DNA of 64,000 nt, taken from contig NC_091298.1 of NCBI RefSeq assembly GCF_038502225.1, positions 36,787,344 through 36,851,343 on the forward strand, written 5' to 3'. Source of the DNA: Cherax quadricarinatus. Its lineage: Eukaryota > Arthropoda > Malacostraca > Decapoda > Parastacidae. The position numbers were made by a program, and so were the translations under genes. Below the pieces are notes generated by a model, which did no database searches, was not told the origin of the DNA, and was given only the letters and a program-made list of their open reading frames with translations. Shown piece after piece: positions 1-13,351 of this stretch (the stretch's first letter is position 1; each line of letters starts with the position of its first letter).

Positions 1-503
1 TGTCCAGCACTTGGTGGTGTACCCCACCTCTCCGTTTTCTGGAGCCCCTTCTGTCTCCTCTGTGAGCACTTCTTTGAATCTCTTGTTGAGTTCCTCACAT
101 ACTTCACGGTCATTTCTTGTTATCGCTCCTCCTTCCTTCCTTAGCCTGATTACCTGGTCATTGACTGTTGTTTTCCTCCTGATGTGGCTGTATAACAGTT
201 TCGGGTTAGATTTGGCTTTCGCTGCTATGTCGTTTTCATATTGTCGTTGGGCCTCCCTTCTTATCTGTGCATATTAATTTCTGGCTCTTCGACTGCTCTC
301 CTTATTCTCCTGGGTCCTTTGCCTTCTATATTTCTTCCATTCCCTAGCACACTTAGTTTTTGCCTCCCTGCACCTTTGGGTGAATGGGCTCATCCTGGCT
401 TTTCCCTTAATCCTGTTACCCTTGGGTACAAACCTCTCCTCAGCCTCCTTGCACATGGTTGTTACATATTCCATCATCTCATTAACTGGCTTCCCTGCCA
501 GTT
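1..503 (-). mobile_element. CR1-A LINE fragment (region between endonuclease and RT)
   Basis: Minus-strand translation at 274-477 (starting MMEYVTTMCKEAEERFVPKG) closely matches the linker between the endonuclease and reverse transcriptase domains of the long CR1-type element at 47411-51776. The fragment lacks both catalytic domains and stops at a GT tract. On the minus strand it lies after the RT fragment at 614-1199, the reverse of the order inside an element, so the two are separate insertions. Not functional. Confidence 0.8.
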
Positions 504-613
<110 letters not shown>

Positions 614-1199
614 TCACCTTTGCACTTTCTCTAATTACTTGACATGCTTGATCAAGTGTGGGCTCCAAACAGGTGCTGTATACTCCAGTATGGGCCTCAT
701 ATACACGGTGTACAGTGTCTTGAACGATTCCTTATTAAGGTATCGGAACGCTGTTCTCAGGTTTCCAGGCGCCCATAAGCTGCAGCAGTTATCTGGTTGA
801 TTTGTGCTTCCGGACACGTGCTCGGTGTTATACTCACCCCAAGATCTTTCTCCTTGAGCGAGGTTTGAAGTCTTTGGCCACCTAGCCTATGCTCCGTCTG
901 CGTTCTTCTGTGCCCTTCCCCGATCTCCATAACTTTGCATTTGGCGGGATTAAATTCGAGAAGCCAGTTGCTGGACAAGGTGTCCAGTCTGTCCAGGTCT
1001 CTTTGAAGTCCTGCATGATCCTCATCTGATTTAATTCTCCTCATTAACTTCACATCATCTGTGAACAGGGACACTTCTGAGTCTAACCCTTCCATCATGT
1101 CCTTCACATATACCAAAAATAGCACTGGTCTTAGGACCGACCCCTGTGGGACCCCGCTCGTCACAGGTGCCCACTGTGATACCTCATCCTGTACCATGA
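614..1199 (-). mobile_element. CR1-A LINE fragment (RT palm to thumb)
   Basis: Minus-strand translation contains VPQGSVLRPVLFLVYVKDMM (RT motif B region), FTDDVKLMRR (motif C, normally FADD, here A to T) and the thumb-like SLKEKDLGVSITPS, in the order seen in the long copy at 47411-51776. The C-terminal part continues in another frame at 635-817. A frameshift, the altered motif C neighbour and loss of both ends show a dead copy. It abuts a plus-strand RTE fragment at about 1200. Confidence 0.88.
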
Positions 1200-2446
1200 G
1201 GTGAAGAGTTTTTACGAGGATAGTGAGGCTCAAGTTAGAGTATGTAGGAAAGAGGGAGATTATTTCCCAGTAAAAGTAGGCCTTAGACAAGGATGTGTGA
1301 TGTCACAGTGGTTGTTTAATATATTTATAGATGGGGTTGTAAGAGTAGTAAATGCGAGGGTCTTGGCAAGAGGCATGGAGTTAAAAGATAAAGAATCACA
1401 CATAAAGTGGGAGTTGTCACAGTTGCTCTTTGCTGATGACACTGTGATCTTGGGAGATTCTGAAGAGAAGTTGCAGAGGTTGGTGGATGAATTTGGTAGG
1501 GTATGTAAAAGAAGAAAATTAAAAGTGAATACAGGATAGAGTAAGGTTATGAGGATAACAAAAAGATTAGGTGATGAAAAACTGGACATCAGACTGGAGG
1601 GAGAGTATGGAGGAGGTGAGTGTATTGAGACATTTGAGAGTGGACGTGTCAGCGGATGGGTCTATGAAAGATGAGGTGAATCATAGAATTGATGAGGGGA
1701 AAGGGGTGAGCGGTGCACTTAGGAGTATGTGGAGACAAAGAACTTTGTCCTTGGAGGCAAAGAGGGGAATGTATAAGAGTATAGTTTTACCAACGCTCTT
1801 ATATGGGTGTGAAGCATGGATGATGAGTGTTGCAGAAAGGAGAAGGCTGGAGGCATTGGAGATGTAATGTCTGAGGGCAATGTGTGGTGTGAATATAATG
1901 CAGAGAATTCGTAGTTTGGAAGTTAGGAGGAGGTGCGGGATTGCCAAAACTGTTGTCCAGAGGGCTGACAAAGGGTTGTTGAGGTGGTTCGGACATGTAG
2001 AGAGAATAGAGCGAAACAGAATGACTTCGAGAGTCTATCAGTCTGTATTGGAAGGAAGGCGGGGTAGGGGTCGGCCTAGGAAAGGTTGGAGGGAGGGGGT
2101 AGAGGAGGTTTTGTGTGCGAGGGGCTTGGACTTCCAGCGGGCATGTGTGAGCGTGTTTGATAGGAGTGAATGGAGACAAATGGGTTTTAATACTTGACGT
2201 GCTGTTGGAGTGTGAGCAAAGTAACATTTATGAAGGGGTTCAGGGAAACCGTCAGGCCGGACTTGAGTCCTGGAGATGGGAAGTACAGTGCCTGCACTCT
2301 GAAGGATGGGTGTTAATGTTGCAGTTTAAAAACTGTAGTATAAAGCACCCTTCTGGCAAGACAGTGATGGAGTGAATGATGGTGAAAGTTTTTCTTTTTC
2401 GGGCCACCCTGCCTTGGTGGGCATCGGTCAGTGGGTTAATAAAATA
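1200..2446 (+). mobile_element. RTE-type LINE, 5'-truncated copy (RTE-A)
   Basis: Plus-strand frames give SFYEDSEAQVRVCRKEGDYF, GLRQGCVMSQWLFNIFIDGV, LLFADDTVILGDSEEKLQRL, a diverged YLGVDV region (HLRVDVSADGSM) and the C-terminal RRGRGRPRKGW tract, all typical of the RTE clade and nearly the same as the full copies at 14601-18199 and 20980-23042. The ORF is broken by a stop (acaggatag, about 1537), a frame change near 1605 and another stop at 1864. The 3' UTR ends in ggttaataaaatataaa near 2450. It begins inside RT, so it is a typical 5'-truncated insertion. Confidence 0.9.
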
Positions 2447-3307
2447 TAAAGTATAGATCGTGCCTCCACTACGTTGCTCTCCAAGTTGTTCCACTTCCTG
2501 ACAGCTTTATGGATGATAAAATACTTCCTGTGACTCAACTGAGTCCTCAACTTCCGGTTGTGAACCCTTGTTGCTGTGTACCATCTCGGAAATATACAGC
2601 AAATCTTTGCATTTTCTTTAATTTCTTGACGTGCCTTTCCTTGTGTGGGTTCCGCACTAGTGCTGCATTCTCCAGTATGGGCGTGACGTACACGGTGTAC
2701 AGAATCTTGAACAATTCCTTGCTAAGATGTCGAAACTCTATTCTTAGGTTTGCCAGGCGTCCGTAAGCTTCAGAAGTTATTTGGTTGATGTGCGCCTCAG
2801 GAGATGTGCTCGGTGTTATAATCACCTCTGGATCCTTTTCCTTGAGTGAGGTTTTCAGTCTTTGGCCCGCTAGCCTGTAATCTGTCTGCGGTCTCTATGA
2901 CATTCCCCAGTCATCATGACTTTTTACTTGGTGAAGTTTAACTCCAGGAGCCAGTTGTTGGGCCAGGCTTTCACCCTGCCCTGATCCATTTGTAGTCCTA
3001 CCTGATCTTAATCCACATGAATTCTCCGCATTAGCTTCACGTCGTCTGCAAGCAGGACTCACCTCAATGTATCTCTTTCGTCATGTCATTCACAAGTACC
3101 AGAAACAGCACCAGTACTAGGACTGATCCTTGTGGAACCCCACTCGTCTCTGCAGCCCACGTACTATCACTCGTTGTTTCCTTCCTGTCAGGTATTTCCT
3201 GATTTATTGCGGTACTTTTCCTCCTATTCCTGTCTGCTCCTCTAGTTTTTCACCCAGTCTCATGTGTGATACTGTGTCGAAAGCTTTCTTAAAGTCCAAG
3301 AACGTGC
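2447..3307 (-). mobile_element. CR1-A LINE fragment, diverged
   Basis: Minus-strand translation at 2547-2825 includes TPSTSPEAHINQITSEAYGR and LYTVYVTPILENAALVRNPH, aligning with the RT thumb and C-terminal domain of CR1-A. The DNA continues to 3307 as the region coding VPQGSV upstream. More diverged than the other CR1-A copies and full of frame breaks. It ends at a (GT)n tract. Confidence 0.82.
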
Positions 3308-3819
<512 letters not shown>

Positions 3820-3992
3820 CTCCATGCTGATGCCTCCTCTGGGAGAACTATAGTTAAGTGTAGAAGATCCTCTCAACCAGCGCACTGGTCCAACCACCTC
3901 CACTCCAGCTTGTACCTCACAGTGAAGACTGATGGTGGAGCCGTGTTGAATGTACACCTCCCGCGGCCCCAGGATGTCTGCCTCTTGTACGG
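3820..3992 (-). CDS. dpr: dpr-like Ig protein, exon for the start of Ig domain 2 (partial gene)
   Basis: This 173-bp exon encodes the start of a second Ig-like domain of the Dpr (defective proboscis extension response) family of neuronal cell-surface proteins, which bind DIP proteins in insects. Visible hallmarks are ADILGPREVYIQHGSTISLH with the first Ig cysteine just after it, the Trp of RWLRG, and the family signature NYSSPRGG near the end. The acceptor is ataacacag at 3994-3993. The donor is GAG|GTAAGA at 3820/3819, phase 0. The first two bases (cc) complete a codon begun by a phase-1 donor, exactly what the exon at 59207-59339 supplies. The second Ig cysteine must lie in a further exon left of the window. 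The paralogue number cannot be assigned. Confidence 0.88.
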
Positions 3993-4162
3993 CTGTGTTA
4001 TGACAAAAGATACTTTGTTACTAAAGAAGAAGAGACAAAACGGGCTTCATGAAAGCAGTTAAATACAGTACCAAGACATACAACAGATTCCACCATCAAC
4101 AATACACTTTGTTTTCCCTCAGTCTTCTTCCCACCTTACGTAATCTCTAACTTTCATCTACT

Positions 4163-4330
4163 AGAAATTATGGTCATTTATAACCATTGTTGGTTATAAA
4201 TGACCATAATTTTTAAAGGGGTGGACCGGTAAGCCAGCGGAAGGCCTCGGTCAGATGACCAAAAGCTCCAAAGGCGGGTCATCATCTGACTAAGACCCGC
4301 GTCAGGAAACATTTGTCCTGTTTCCTGACG
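4163..4330. repeat. Highly structured short interspersed repeat
   Basis: The segment holds consecutive inverted repeats. One is a 22-bp arm palindrome around 4188 (attatggtcatttataacca and its complement). Others are a GTCAGATGACC/GGTCATcATCTGAC pair, GCGGGTC/GACCCGC, and GTCAGGAAACA/TGTTTCCTGAC at 4311-4339. No ORF, poly(A) tail or Pol III A/B boxes are evident. I recall similar sequence as a widespread short repeat in arthropod genomes but cannot name it. It may be a MITE or a SINE body. Confidence 0.5.
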
Positions 4331-4534
4331 AACCTTACCTAACCTAACCTATCTACTAGAATTTCTTTCACTATCCCCACCAAATTCATTCACCATCCCA
4401 CACCGCTACATTTCTTACATCTCACAATTATTGCTATACTCGTCCACCTTTCTGCCTCCCTGACAGTCCCATCAGTAATACGAAATTTCTCTACCTTCCT
4501 TTCTTTTTGCACACACTATTAGTTATCATCCTAA

Positions 4535-5392
4535 AAGATACACCTCCCTGGCCAATGGATGAAATTTCTACGTCTCTCTCTTCATCAACATTTAACAGTT
4601 CGTCAAGATATTCCTGCTATCTCCCCAATACCTTCAACCATCCGTCTACCAACTCTCCTATTCTGTTTTTAAATGTTAAGTCCATTCGTTCCTAGGCTTT
4701 CTTTACCTGTTTTTTTTTTTCATTTTTTTTCTTTTCTCAGCAAAATTTGTTGACAGCGTCTCGCCCATTCTATCAGTTGCTCTCCTTTTGCACTCCCTCA
4801 CCACTCTCTTCACCTTTCTTTTACTCTCCTCACAATTCTTATATCACTTCTGGTTTGTAAAAACCTCTCATAAGCGACCTTTTTCTCTTTTACCGCACCC
4901 TTTACCTCATCATTCCACCAATCCCTCCTCTTTCCTCCTGCACCCACCCTCATATAGCCAGAAACTTCTGCCCCGCTTTCTAACACTGCCTTTTTCATAA
5001 CTATCCCACCTGTCTTCAACCCTCACAGTACCTATAACTCGCACTAGCCCAACTTTCTCCCAGTAGTTGTTTATATCTCACCCTAACTTCCTCCTGCCTT
5101 GGTATATATATTTTCACCTCTCACTTGCTGTTGCCATTTTCTTTTTGCCCCATCTACCTCTTACTCTACTGTAGCTGCAAGCAAATAATGATCCGATATA
5201 TCTGTTACCTCTCTATAAACATGTACATCCTGAAGTTTACCCATCAGTCCTTTATCCACCAATACATAATCTAACAAACTACTTTCATTACATGCTATAT
5301 CTTATCTTCTATACTTTTTTTATCCTCTTTTTGTTTTAAATATTGTTAATTATTACCAAACCTCTTTCTATACATAGTTCAGTTAAAGGCAT
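4535..5392 (-). mobile_element. RTE LINE fragment (EN-RT linker)
   Basis: Minus-strand translation at 4810-5019 (ESGAEVSGYMRVGAGGKRRD and onward) matches the segment between endonuclease and RT of the 7486-11203 element. Similarity extends toward the endonuclease end near 5390. Several frame breaks. No catalytic motif of RT remains. Confidence 0.82.
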
Positions 5393-6384
5393 ATTTTTTT
5401 TATTACCACTCCGTTAAATTCGTCTATGACAGCGTAACTTCAGGGGAAAAATTTGGTAGCTCCCATCCCCTTCCCCCCCCCCGCCCCCCGCTTCCTGAGA
5501 CCGACCTCTCATGTCTCGGTGGACAGTACATACTGTCCCATACGATTCTCAGATTTGTGTTTGTGAGTCGATTTTTCATCTTTTCATTACCATATCTTAT
5601 ATCTGCATAGAGACGAAGGCACCCGAGAGGCATGTGAGTGATGCTGGAAGTCGCAAGAAAATGTTTAAGCGTTCAGGTGTTGGTGTTATGAAGAAAATCA
5701 AGAAAGGGCAAGAGCTTATGGACTTTATGAAGCATCAGCGCATTTAAGTAACATGAATAAGGCAAATATACGAGGTTGTGTAATGAATAACTCAAGCTGT
5801 CACCTCCTGAAAAGAATGCCATATAGGTCACAATATCTAAATAAAGCACTAACCCTACTGATTGAGTTTACTGAACAAAATACAAAGAAAGGTGCATCAC
5901 TTAATTTATTCTTAATAAGGTAAAAAGCCTCAGAGTGCTATAAAACAGTGTGTGATGAGGAAGGAAGACCTGAGCACCAGCTGCTTCCACAAGTTCAAGC
6001 TACATAATAAGTAACTTAATATTAAATTATCCTATGAAAGTGCTTCAGCTGATCACACAGCAGCAAGTAATTCCTTGCTGAATTGTAGGAAATTATTTCA
6101 GATGGTGGCTACGAGGCACATTAAGTGTTTAAGGGTAACGAGACAACTGTGTATTGGAAGAAAATGCCAACGATAACTCATATCTGTCAGCAAGAGAAAA
6201 GTGTACTGGGATTCAAGGCAGCAAACCATAGCTATTTGCTGCTCCACGTATCCTCGTACTTTGAAAGGTGTAGATAAAATCCACCTTACCAATACTTTGG
6301 AGGTCAATACAGTCAGCATAGAGAAATTATTTATTGATGGGTTACAAGTATATATTAATTCCTGAAGTCATGTTTTATCCTCGC
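5393..6384. other. Mostly unassigned AT-rich sequence with a possible Tigger N-terminal relic
   Basis: A C-rich tract lies at about 5467-5490. Around 5620-5745 a plus frame reads KAPERHVSDAGSRKKMFKRS, which resembles the N-terminal start of Tigger-type (pogo) transposases and precedes the C-terminal relic at 6385-6740. The rest, 5750-6384, shows nothing I recognise. Confidence 0.3.
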
Positions 6385-6740
6385 AGCAGAACCTTACATG
6401 CAAGGTTCTCTTGATAATTACCGTACTCATCCAGAACTTTTGTTGGATGTTCAGTTACGTGTAAATGTTGCATTTTTACCTCCAAATACAACATCCTTAA
6501 TACAACCACTGTATTGGGGAGTTATTAGGTCATTTAAATGTAACTTCACACTAAAACCGATGCAAAAAAATTTAGCGTCAAGGGACACTGGCACCGACCT
6601 GGCAGAACCAAACTTTTGGAATATCTTTAACACTGCAGATGCCATTAGCTATGTTAGAGGTGCATGGAATGAAGTGCCTCAAGCAACATTCAAAGCAGTC
6701 TGGGGAAAATTGTGGCCTGTTGCGGTGAATATTTCCTAAG
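6385..6740 (+). pseudogene. Tigger-like (pogo/Tc1-mariner) transposase relic
   Basis: The plus frame carries VAFLPPNTTSLIQPLYWGVI followed by RSFKCNF, the DDE-superfamily Tigger segment usually written FLPPNTTxLIQPxDQ. The third catalytic Asp position in that motif is replaced (LYW instead of MDQ). About 113 codons survive with no intact catalytic domain upstream. An old molecular fossil. Confidence 0.7.
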
Positions 6741-7589
<849 letters not shown>

Positions 7590-7901
7590 ATGTCTTTTGT
7601 CTGTCTCATAAATATGCAAGATTACAGGCATGTCTTGCTACTTCTACTTACACTTAGGTCACACTACACATACATGTACATATTTATTTATACACACTCA
7701 TCTGAGTTTTCTTTGATTTTATCTTAATAGTTCTTGGTCTTATTAATTTTCCTTTTATATCCATGGGGAAGTGGAATAAGAATCTTTCCTCCGTAAGCCA
7801 TGCGTGTTGTAAAAGTCAACTAAAATGCCGGGAACAATGGGCTAGTAACCCCTTTTCCTGTAAAGATTACTAAAAAGAATAAGAAGAAGAAAATTGTCAA
7901 A

Positions 7902-10826
7902 GTGGGAAGTCTGAATGTGCGTGGATGTTGTGCAGATGATAAGAAAGAGATGATTGTGGATGTTATGAATGAGAAGAAGCTGGATGTCCTGGCTTTAAGT
8001 GAAACAAAGCTGAAGGGGGTGGGAGAGTTTCAGTGGAGAGGAATAAATGGGATTAGGTCAGGGGTTTCAAATAGAGTTAGAGCTAAAGAAGGAGTAGCAA
8101 TAATGTTGAAGGATAAGCTATGGCAGGAAAAGAGGGACTATAAATGTATTAATTCAAGGATTATGTGGAGTAAAATAAAGATTGGATGTGAAAAGTGGGT
8201 TATAATAAGCGTGTATGCACCTGGAGAAGAGAGAAGTGTAGAGGAGAGAGAGAGATTTTGGGAAATGTTGAGTGAATGCGTGGGGAGTTTTGAATCAAGT
8301 GTGAGAGTAATGGTGGTTGGGGATTTCAATGCTAAAGTGGGTAAAAATGTTATGGAAGGAGTAGTAGGTAAATTTGGGGTGCCAGGGGTAAATGTAAATG
8401 GGGAGCCTTTAATTGAGCTATGTGTAGAAAGAAATTTGGTAATAAGTAATACATATTTTATGAAAAAGAGGATAAATAAATATACAAGGTATGATGTAGC
8501 ACGTAATGAAAGTAGTTTATTAGATTATGTATTGGTGGATAAAAGGTTGATGGGTAGGCTCCAGGATGTACATGTTTATAGAGAGGCAACTGATATATCG
8601 GATCATTATTTAGTTGTAGCTACAGTTAGAGTAAGAGGTAGATGGGAAAAGAGGAAGGTGGCAACAACAAGTAAGAGGGAGGTGAAAGTGTATAAACTAA
8701 GGGAGGAGGAAGTTCGGGTGAGATATAAGCGACTATTGGCAGAAAGGTGGGCTAGTGCAAAGATGAGTAGTGGGGGGGTTGAAGAGGGTTGGAATAGTTT
8801 TAAAAATGCAGTATTAGAATGTGGGGCAGAAGTTTGTGGTTATAGGAGGGTGGGGGCAGGAGGAAAGAGGAGTGATTGGTGGAATGATGAAGTAAAGGGT
8901 GTGATAAAAGAGAAAAAGGTAGCTTATGAGAGGTTTTTACAAAGCAGAAGTGTTATAAGAAGAGCAGAGTATATGGAGAGTAAAAGAAAGGTAAAGAGAG
9001 TGGTGAGAGAGTGCAAAAGGAGAGCAGATGATAGAGTGGGAGAGGCACTGTCAAGAAATTTTAATGAAAATAAGAAAAAATTTTGGAGTGAGTTAAACAA
9101 GTTAAGAAAGCCTAGGGAAAATATGGATTTGTCAGTTAAAAACAGAGTAGGGGAGTTAGTAGATGGGGAGAGGGAGGTATTAGGTAGATGGCGAGAATAT
9201 TTTGAGGAACTTTTAAATGTTAAGGAAGAAACAGAGGCAGTAATTTCATGCACTGGTCAGGGAGGTATACCATCTTTTAGGAGTGAAGAAGAGCAGAATG
9301 TAAGTGTGGGGGAGGTACGTGAGGCATTACGTAAAATGAAAGGGGGTAAAGCAGCTGGAACTGATGGGATCATGACAGAAATGTTAAAAGCAGGGGGGGA
9401 TATAGTGTTGGAGTGGTTGGTACTTTTGTTTAATAAATGTATGAAAGAGGGGAAGGTACCTAGGGATTGGCAGAGAGCATGTATAGTCCCTTTATATAAA
9501 GGGAAAGGGGACAAAAGAGACTGTAAAAATTATAGAGGAATAAGCTTACTGAGTATACCAGGAAAAGTGTACGGTAGGGTTATAATTGAAAGAATTAGAG
9601 GTAAGACAGAATGTAGGATTGCGGATGAGCAAGGAGGTTTTAGAGTGGGTAGGGGATGTGTAGATCAGGTGTTTACATTGAAGCATATATGTGAACAGTA
9701 TTTAGATAAAGATAGGGAAGTTTTTATTGCATTTATGGATTTAGAAAAGGCATATGATAGAGTGGATAGAGGAGCAATGTGGCAGATGTTGCAAGTATAT
9801 GGAATAGGTGGTAAGTTATTAAATGCTGTAAAGAGTTTTTATGAGGATAGTGAGGCTCAGGTTAGGGTGTGTAGAAGAGAGGGAGACTACTTCCCGGTAA
9901 AAGTAGGGCTTAGACAGGGATGTGTAATGTCACCATGGTTGTTTAATATATTTATAGATGGGGTTGTTAAGGAAGTAAATGCTAGGGTGTTTGGGAGAGG
10001 GGTGGGATTAAATTATGGGGAATCAAATTCAAAATGGGAATTGACACAGTTACTTTTTGCTGATGATACTGTGCTTATGGGAGATTCTAAAGAAAAATTG
10101 CAAAGGTTAGTGGATGAGTTTGGGAATGTGTGTAAAGGTAGAAAGTTGAAAGTGAACATAGAAAAGAGTAAGGTGATGAGGGTGTCAAATGATTTAGATA
10201 AAGAAAAATTGGATATCAAATTGGGGAGGAGGAGTATGGAAGAAGTGAATGTTTTCAGATACTTGGGAGTTGACGTGTCGGCGGATGGATTTATGAAGGA
10301 TGAGGTTAATCATAGAATTGATGAGGGAAAAAAGGTGAGTGGTGCGTTGAGGTATATGTGGAGTCAAAAAACGTTATCTATGGAGGCAAAGAAGGGAATG
10401 TATGAAAGTATAGTAGTACCAACACTCTTATATGGGTGTGAAGCTTGGGTGGTAAATGCAGCAGCGAGGAGACGGTTGGAGGCAGTGGAGATGTCCTGTT
10501 TAAGGGCAATGTGTGGTGTAAATATTATGCAGAAAATTCGGAGTGTGGAAATTAGGAGAAGGTGTGGAGTTAATAAAAGTATTAGTCAGAGGGCAGAAGA
10601 GGGGTTGTTGAGGTGGTTTGGTCATTTAGAGAGAATGGATCAAAGTAGAATGACATGGAAAGCATATAAATCTATAGGGGAAGGAAGGCGGGGTAGGGGT
10701 CGTCCTCGAAAGGGTTGGAGAGAGGGGGTAAAGGAGGTTTTGTGGGTAAGGGGCTTGGACTTCCAGCAAGCGTGCGTGAGCGTGTTAGATAGGAGTGAAT
10801 GGAGACGAATGGTACTTGGGACCTGA
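7902..10826 (+). CDS. RTE endonuclease/reverse transcriptase, 974 codons, apparently intact
   Basis: N-terminal APE-type endonuclease: LNVRGC, then SETK with the catalytic Glu (about residue 35), VVGDFNAKVG (about 140) and SDHYLVV (about 233). Reverse transcriptase follows: GKAAGTDGI, LEKAYDRVDR (motif A), GLRQGCVMSPWLFNIF (motif B) and LLFADDTVLMG (motif C). A thumb with YLGVDVSADG and a C-terminal RRGRGRPRKGW tract complete the RTE layout. The length fits a full RTE ORF. It would drive target-primed reverse transcription at nicked chromosomal DNA. The annotated start is GTG. The frame is open upstream to a stop at 7821-7823 but contains no ATG before the endonuclease domain, so the true initiation mode is unclear. 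Confidence 0.93.
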   Translation: MGSLNVRGCCADDKKEMIVDVMNEKKLDVLALSETKLKGVGEFQWRGINGIRSGVSNRVRAKEGVAIMLKDKLWQEKRDYKCINSRIMWSKIKIGCEKWVIISVYAPGEERSVEERERFWEMLSECVGSFESSVRVMVVGDFNAKVGKNVMEGVVGKFGVPGVNVNGEPLIELCVERNLVISNTYFMKKRINKYTRYDVARNESSLLDYVLVDKRLMGRLQDVHVYREATDISDHYLVVATVRVRGRWEKRKVATTSKREVKVYKLREEEVRVRYKRLLAERWASAKMSSGGVEEGWNSFKNAVLECGAEVCGYRRVGAGGKRSDWWNDEVKGVIKEKKVAYERFLQSRSVIRRAEYMESKRKVKRVVRECKRRADDRVGEALSRNFNENKKKFWSELNKLRKPRENMDLSVKNRVGELVDGEREVLGRWREYFEELLNVKEETEAVISCTGQGGIPSFRSEEEQNVSVGEVREALRKMKGGKAAGTDGIMTEMLKAGGDIVLEWLVLLFNKCMKEGKVPRDWQRACIVPLYKGKGDKRDCKNYRGISLLSIPGKVYGRVIIERIRGKTECRIADEQGGFRVGRGCVDQVFTLKHICEQYLDKDREVFIAFMDLEKAYDRVDRGAMWQMLQVYGIGGKLLNAVKSFYEDSEAQVRVCRREGDYFPVKVGLRQGCVMSPWLFNIFIDGVVKEVNARVFGRGVGLNYGESNSKWELTQLLFADDTVLMGDSKEKLQRLVDEFGNVCKGRKLKVNIEKSKVMRVSNDLDKEKLDIKLGRRSMEEVNVFRYLGVDVSADGFMKDEVNHRIDEGKKVSGALRYMWSQKTLSMEAKKGMYESIVVPTLLYGCEAWVVNAAARRRLEAVEMSCLRAMCGVNIMQKIRSVEIRRRCGVNKSISQRAEEGLLRWFGHLERMDQSRMTWKAYKSIGEGRRGRGRPRKGWREGVKEVLWVRGLDFQQACVSVLDRSEWRRMVLGT

Positions 10827-11157
10827 CGATCTGTTGGAGTGTGAGCAGGGTAATATTTAGTGAAGGGATTCAGGGAAACCGGTTATTTTCATATAGTCGG
10901 ACTTGAGTCCGGGAAATGGGAAGTACAATGCCTGCACTTTAAAGGAGGGGTTTGGGATATTGGCAGTTTGGAGGGATATGTTGTGTATGTTTATATGTGT
11001 ATGCTTCTAGACTGTTGTATTCTGAGCACCTCTGCAAAAACAGTGATAATGTGCGAGTGTGGTGAAAGTGTTGAATGATGATGAAAGTATTTTCTTTTTG
11101 GGGATTTTCTTTCTTTTTTGGGTCACCCTGCCTCGGTGGGAGACGGCCGACTTGTTG

Positions 11158-11203
<46 letters not shown>

Positions 11204-11204
<1 letters not shown>

Positions 11205-11238
11205 AAAAAAAAAAATATAAAAAAAAAAAAAAAATATA

Positions 11239-11282
<44 letters not shown>

Positions 11283-11302
11283 TATATATATATATATATA
11301 AT

Positions 11303-11333
<31 letters not shown>

Positions 11334-11370
11334 GCAAAAAGATCACAGTAAACAGGTGATTTCAAAATAT
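11204..11370. repeat. A-rich and (TA)n tract after the RTE
   Basis: Mixed A-runs with short T interruptions, then TA with ATTA interruptions to about 11330, followed by 40 bp of unique sequence leading into a palindrome. Confidence 0.9.
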
Positions 11371-12199
<829 letters not shown>

Positions 12200-12487
12200 C
12201 AGTGGTCCCTCGTTGTTCGTAATTAATCCGTTCCTGGAGCCGTTACTATAAACGAAATTTACGATTTACGAATCAATTTTCCCCATAAGAAATAATGTAA
12301 ATACAATTAATCCGTTCCTGACACCCAGAAGTATTAAAACAAAAAAATTTTTAACATGAAATATACATGTAGTACATAAACAATACAATGGGAAATGATG
12401 AATGAAACATTAACAGCATAACACTTACCTTTATTGGAGATTCTTCTTAGTGTATGGGAGACTGGAGGAGGAGAGAGAGTGGATTGT

Positions 12488-13351
12488 TTATAGTTTGGAA
12501 GGGGAATCCCCTTCCATCAACACCTCAGGTACCATTTGCTTTTCTGAGGTTGCTTCTCTTCTCTGTTTCTTAATGCCACTAGGACCACCTTGAGAGTCAC
12601 TGGAGTCCTGTCTCACAAAATAACTGTGGAGAGAGCTCTGTTTCTGGCGTCTCTTTAACACTTCCCTAAAATGGCCCAAGACTTTGTCACTGTACATGTT
12701 GCCAACCTGGCTTGCAACAACCTTGTTAGGGTGATGTTTCTCCATAAAGCTTTCCATCTTACCCCACATAGTAAAAATCTCTTTAATTTCTGAAGAAGGC
12801 ACCTTCTTCCATCTCTCTTCCTCCTCCTCTGCAGCAAGATTCTGAGCTGCGATGTGTTGCTCTTCCTGCTGAAGCTCTTGCAGCTCCTCAGTGGTGAGCT
12901 CTTCATTGTGGTCTTCCACCAATTCTTCCACATCCTCCAAACTCACATCCAACCCCATGGAACTCCCCAGGAGAGGAGTGGTATTCGGGGGCAAGAACTT
13001 TACTGTGATGAACCCAAACTCCTCGAAAATTAGATCATCCAAGTTTGGAGGATGAGCAGGTGCATTGTCCATTACTAGCAGGCACTTGAGATCCAATTTC
13101 TTTTCCAGGAGATACTCTTTCACACTAGGGCCAAACACTTCATTGAACCACTCGACGAAAATTTCCCTCGTGACCCATGCCTTACTATTAGATTTCCAAA
13201 ACAACAATTTACTCTTCATAACATTGTGTTTCCTGAACACTCTGGGATTTTCAGAATGGTACACTAGTAATGGCTTCACTTTGAAATCCCCACTAGCATT
13301 AGCACAGAACATTAGCGTCAGCCTGTCTTTCATAGGCTTGTGTCCTGGCAT
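12488..13351 (-). pseudogene. Tigger transposase C-terminal part, catalytically incomplete
   Basis: 287 codons in one frame: RLTLMFCANASGDFKVKPLL, then LLVMDNAPAHP with the second catalytic Asp, then FLPPNTTPL. After that the usual IQPMDQ segment with the third catalytic residue is missing and the frame jumps straight to an acidic, Glu-rich C-terminal tail (DVEELVEDHNEELTTEELQE). A frameshift near 13351 separates it from the N-terminal half. It cannot be a working transposase. Confidence 0.88.
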
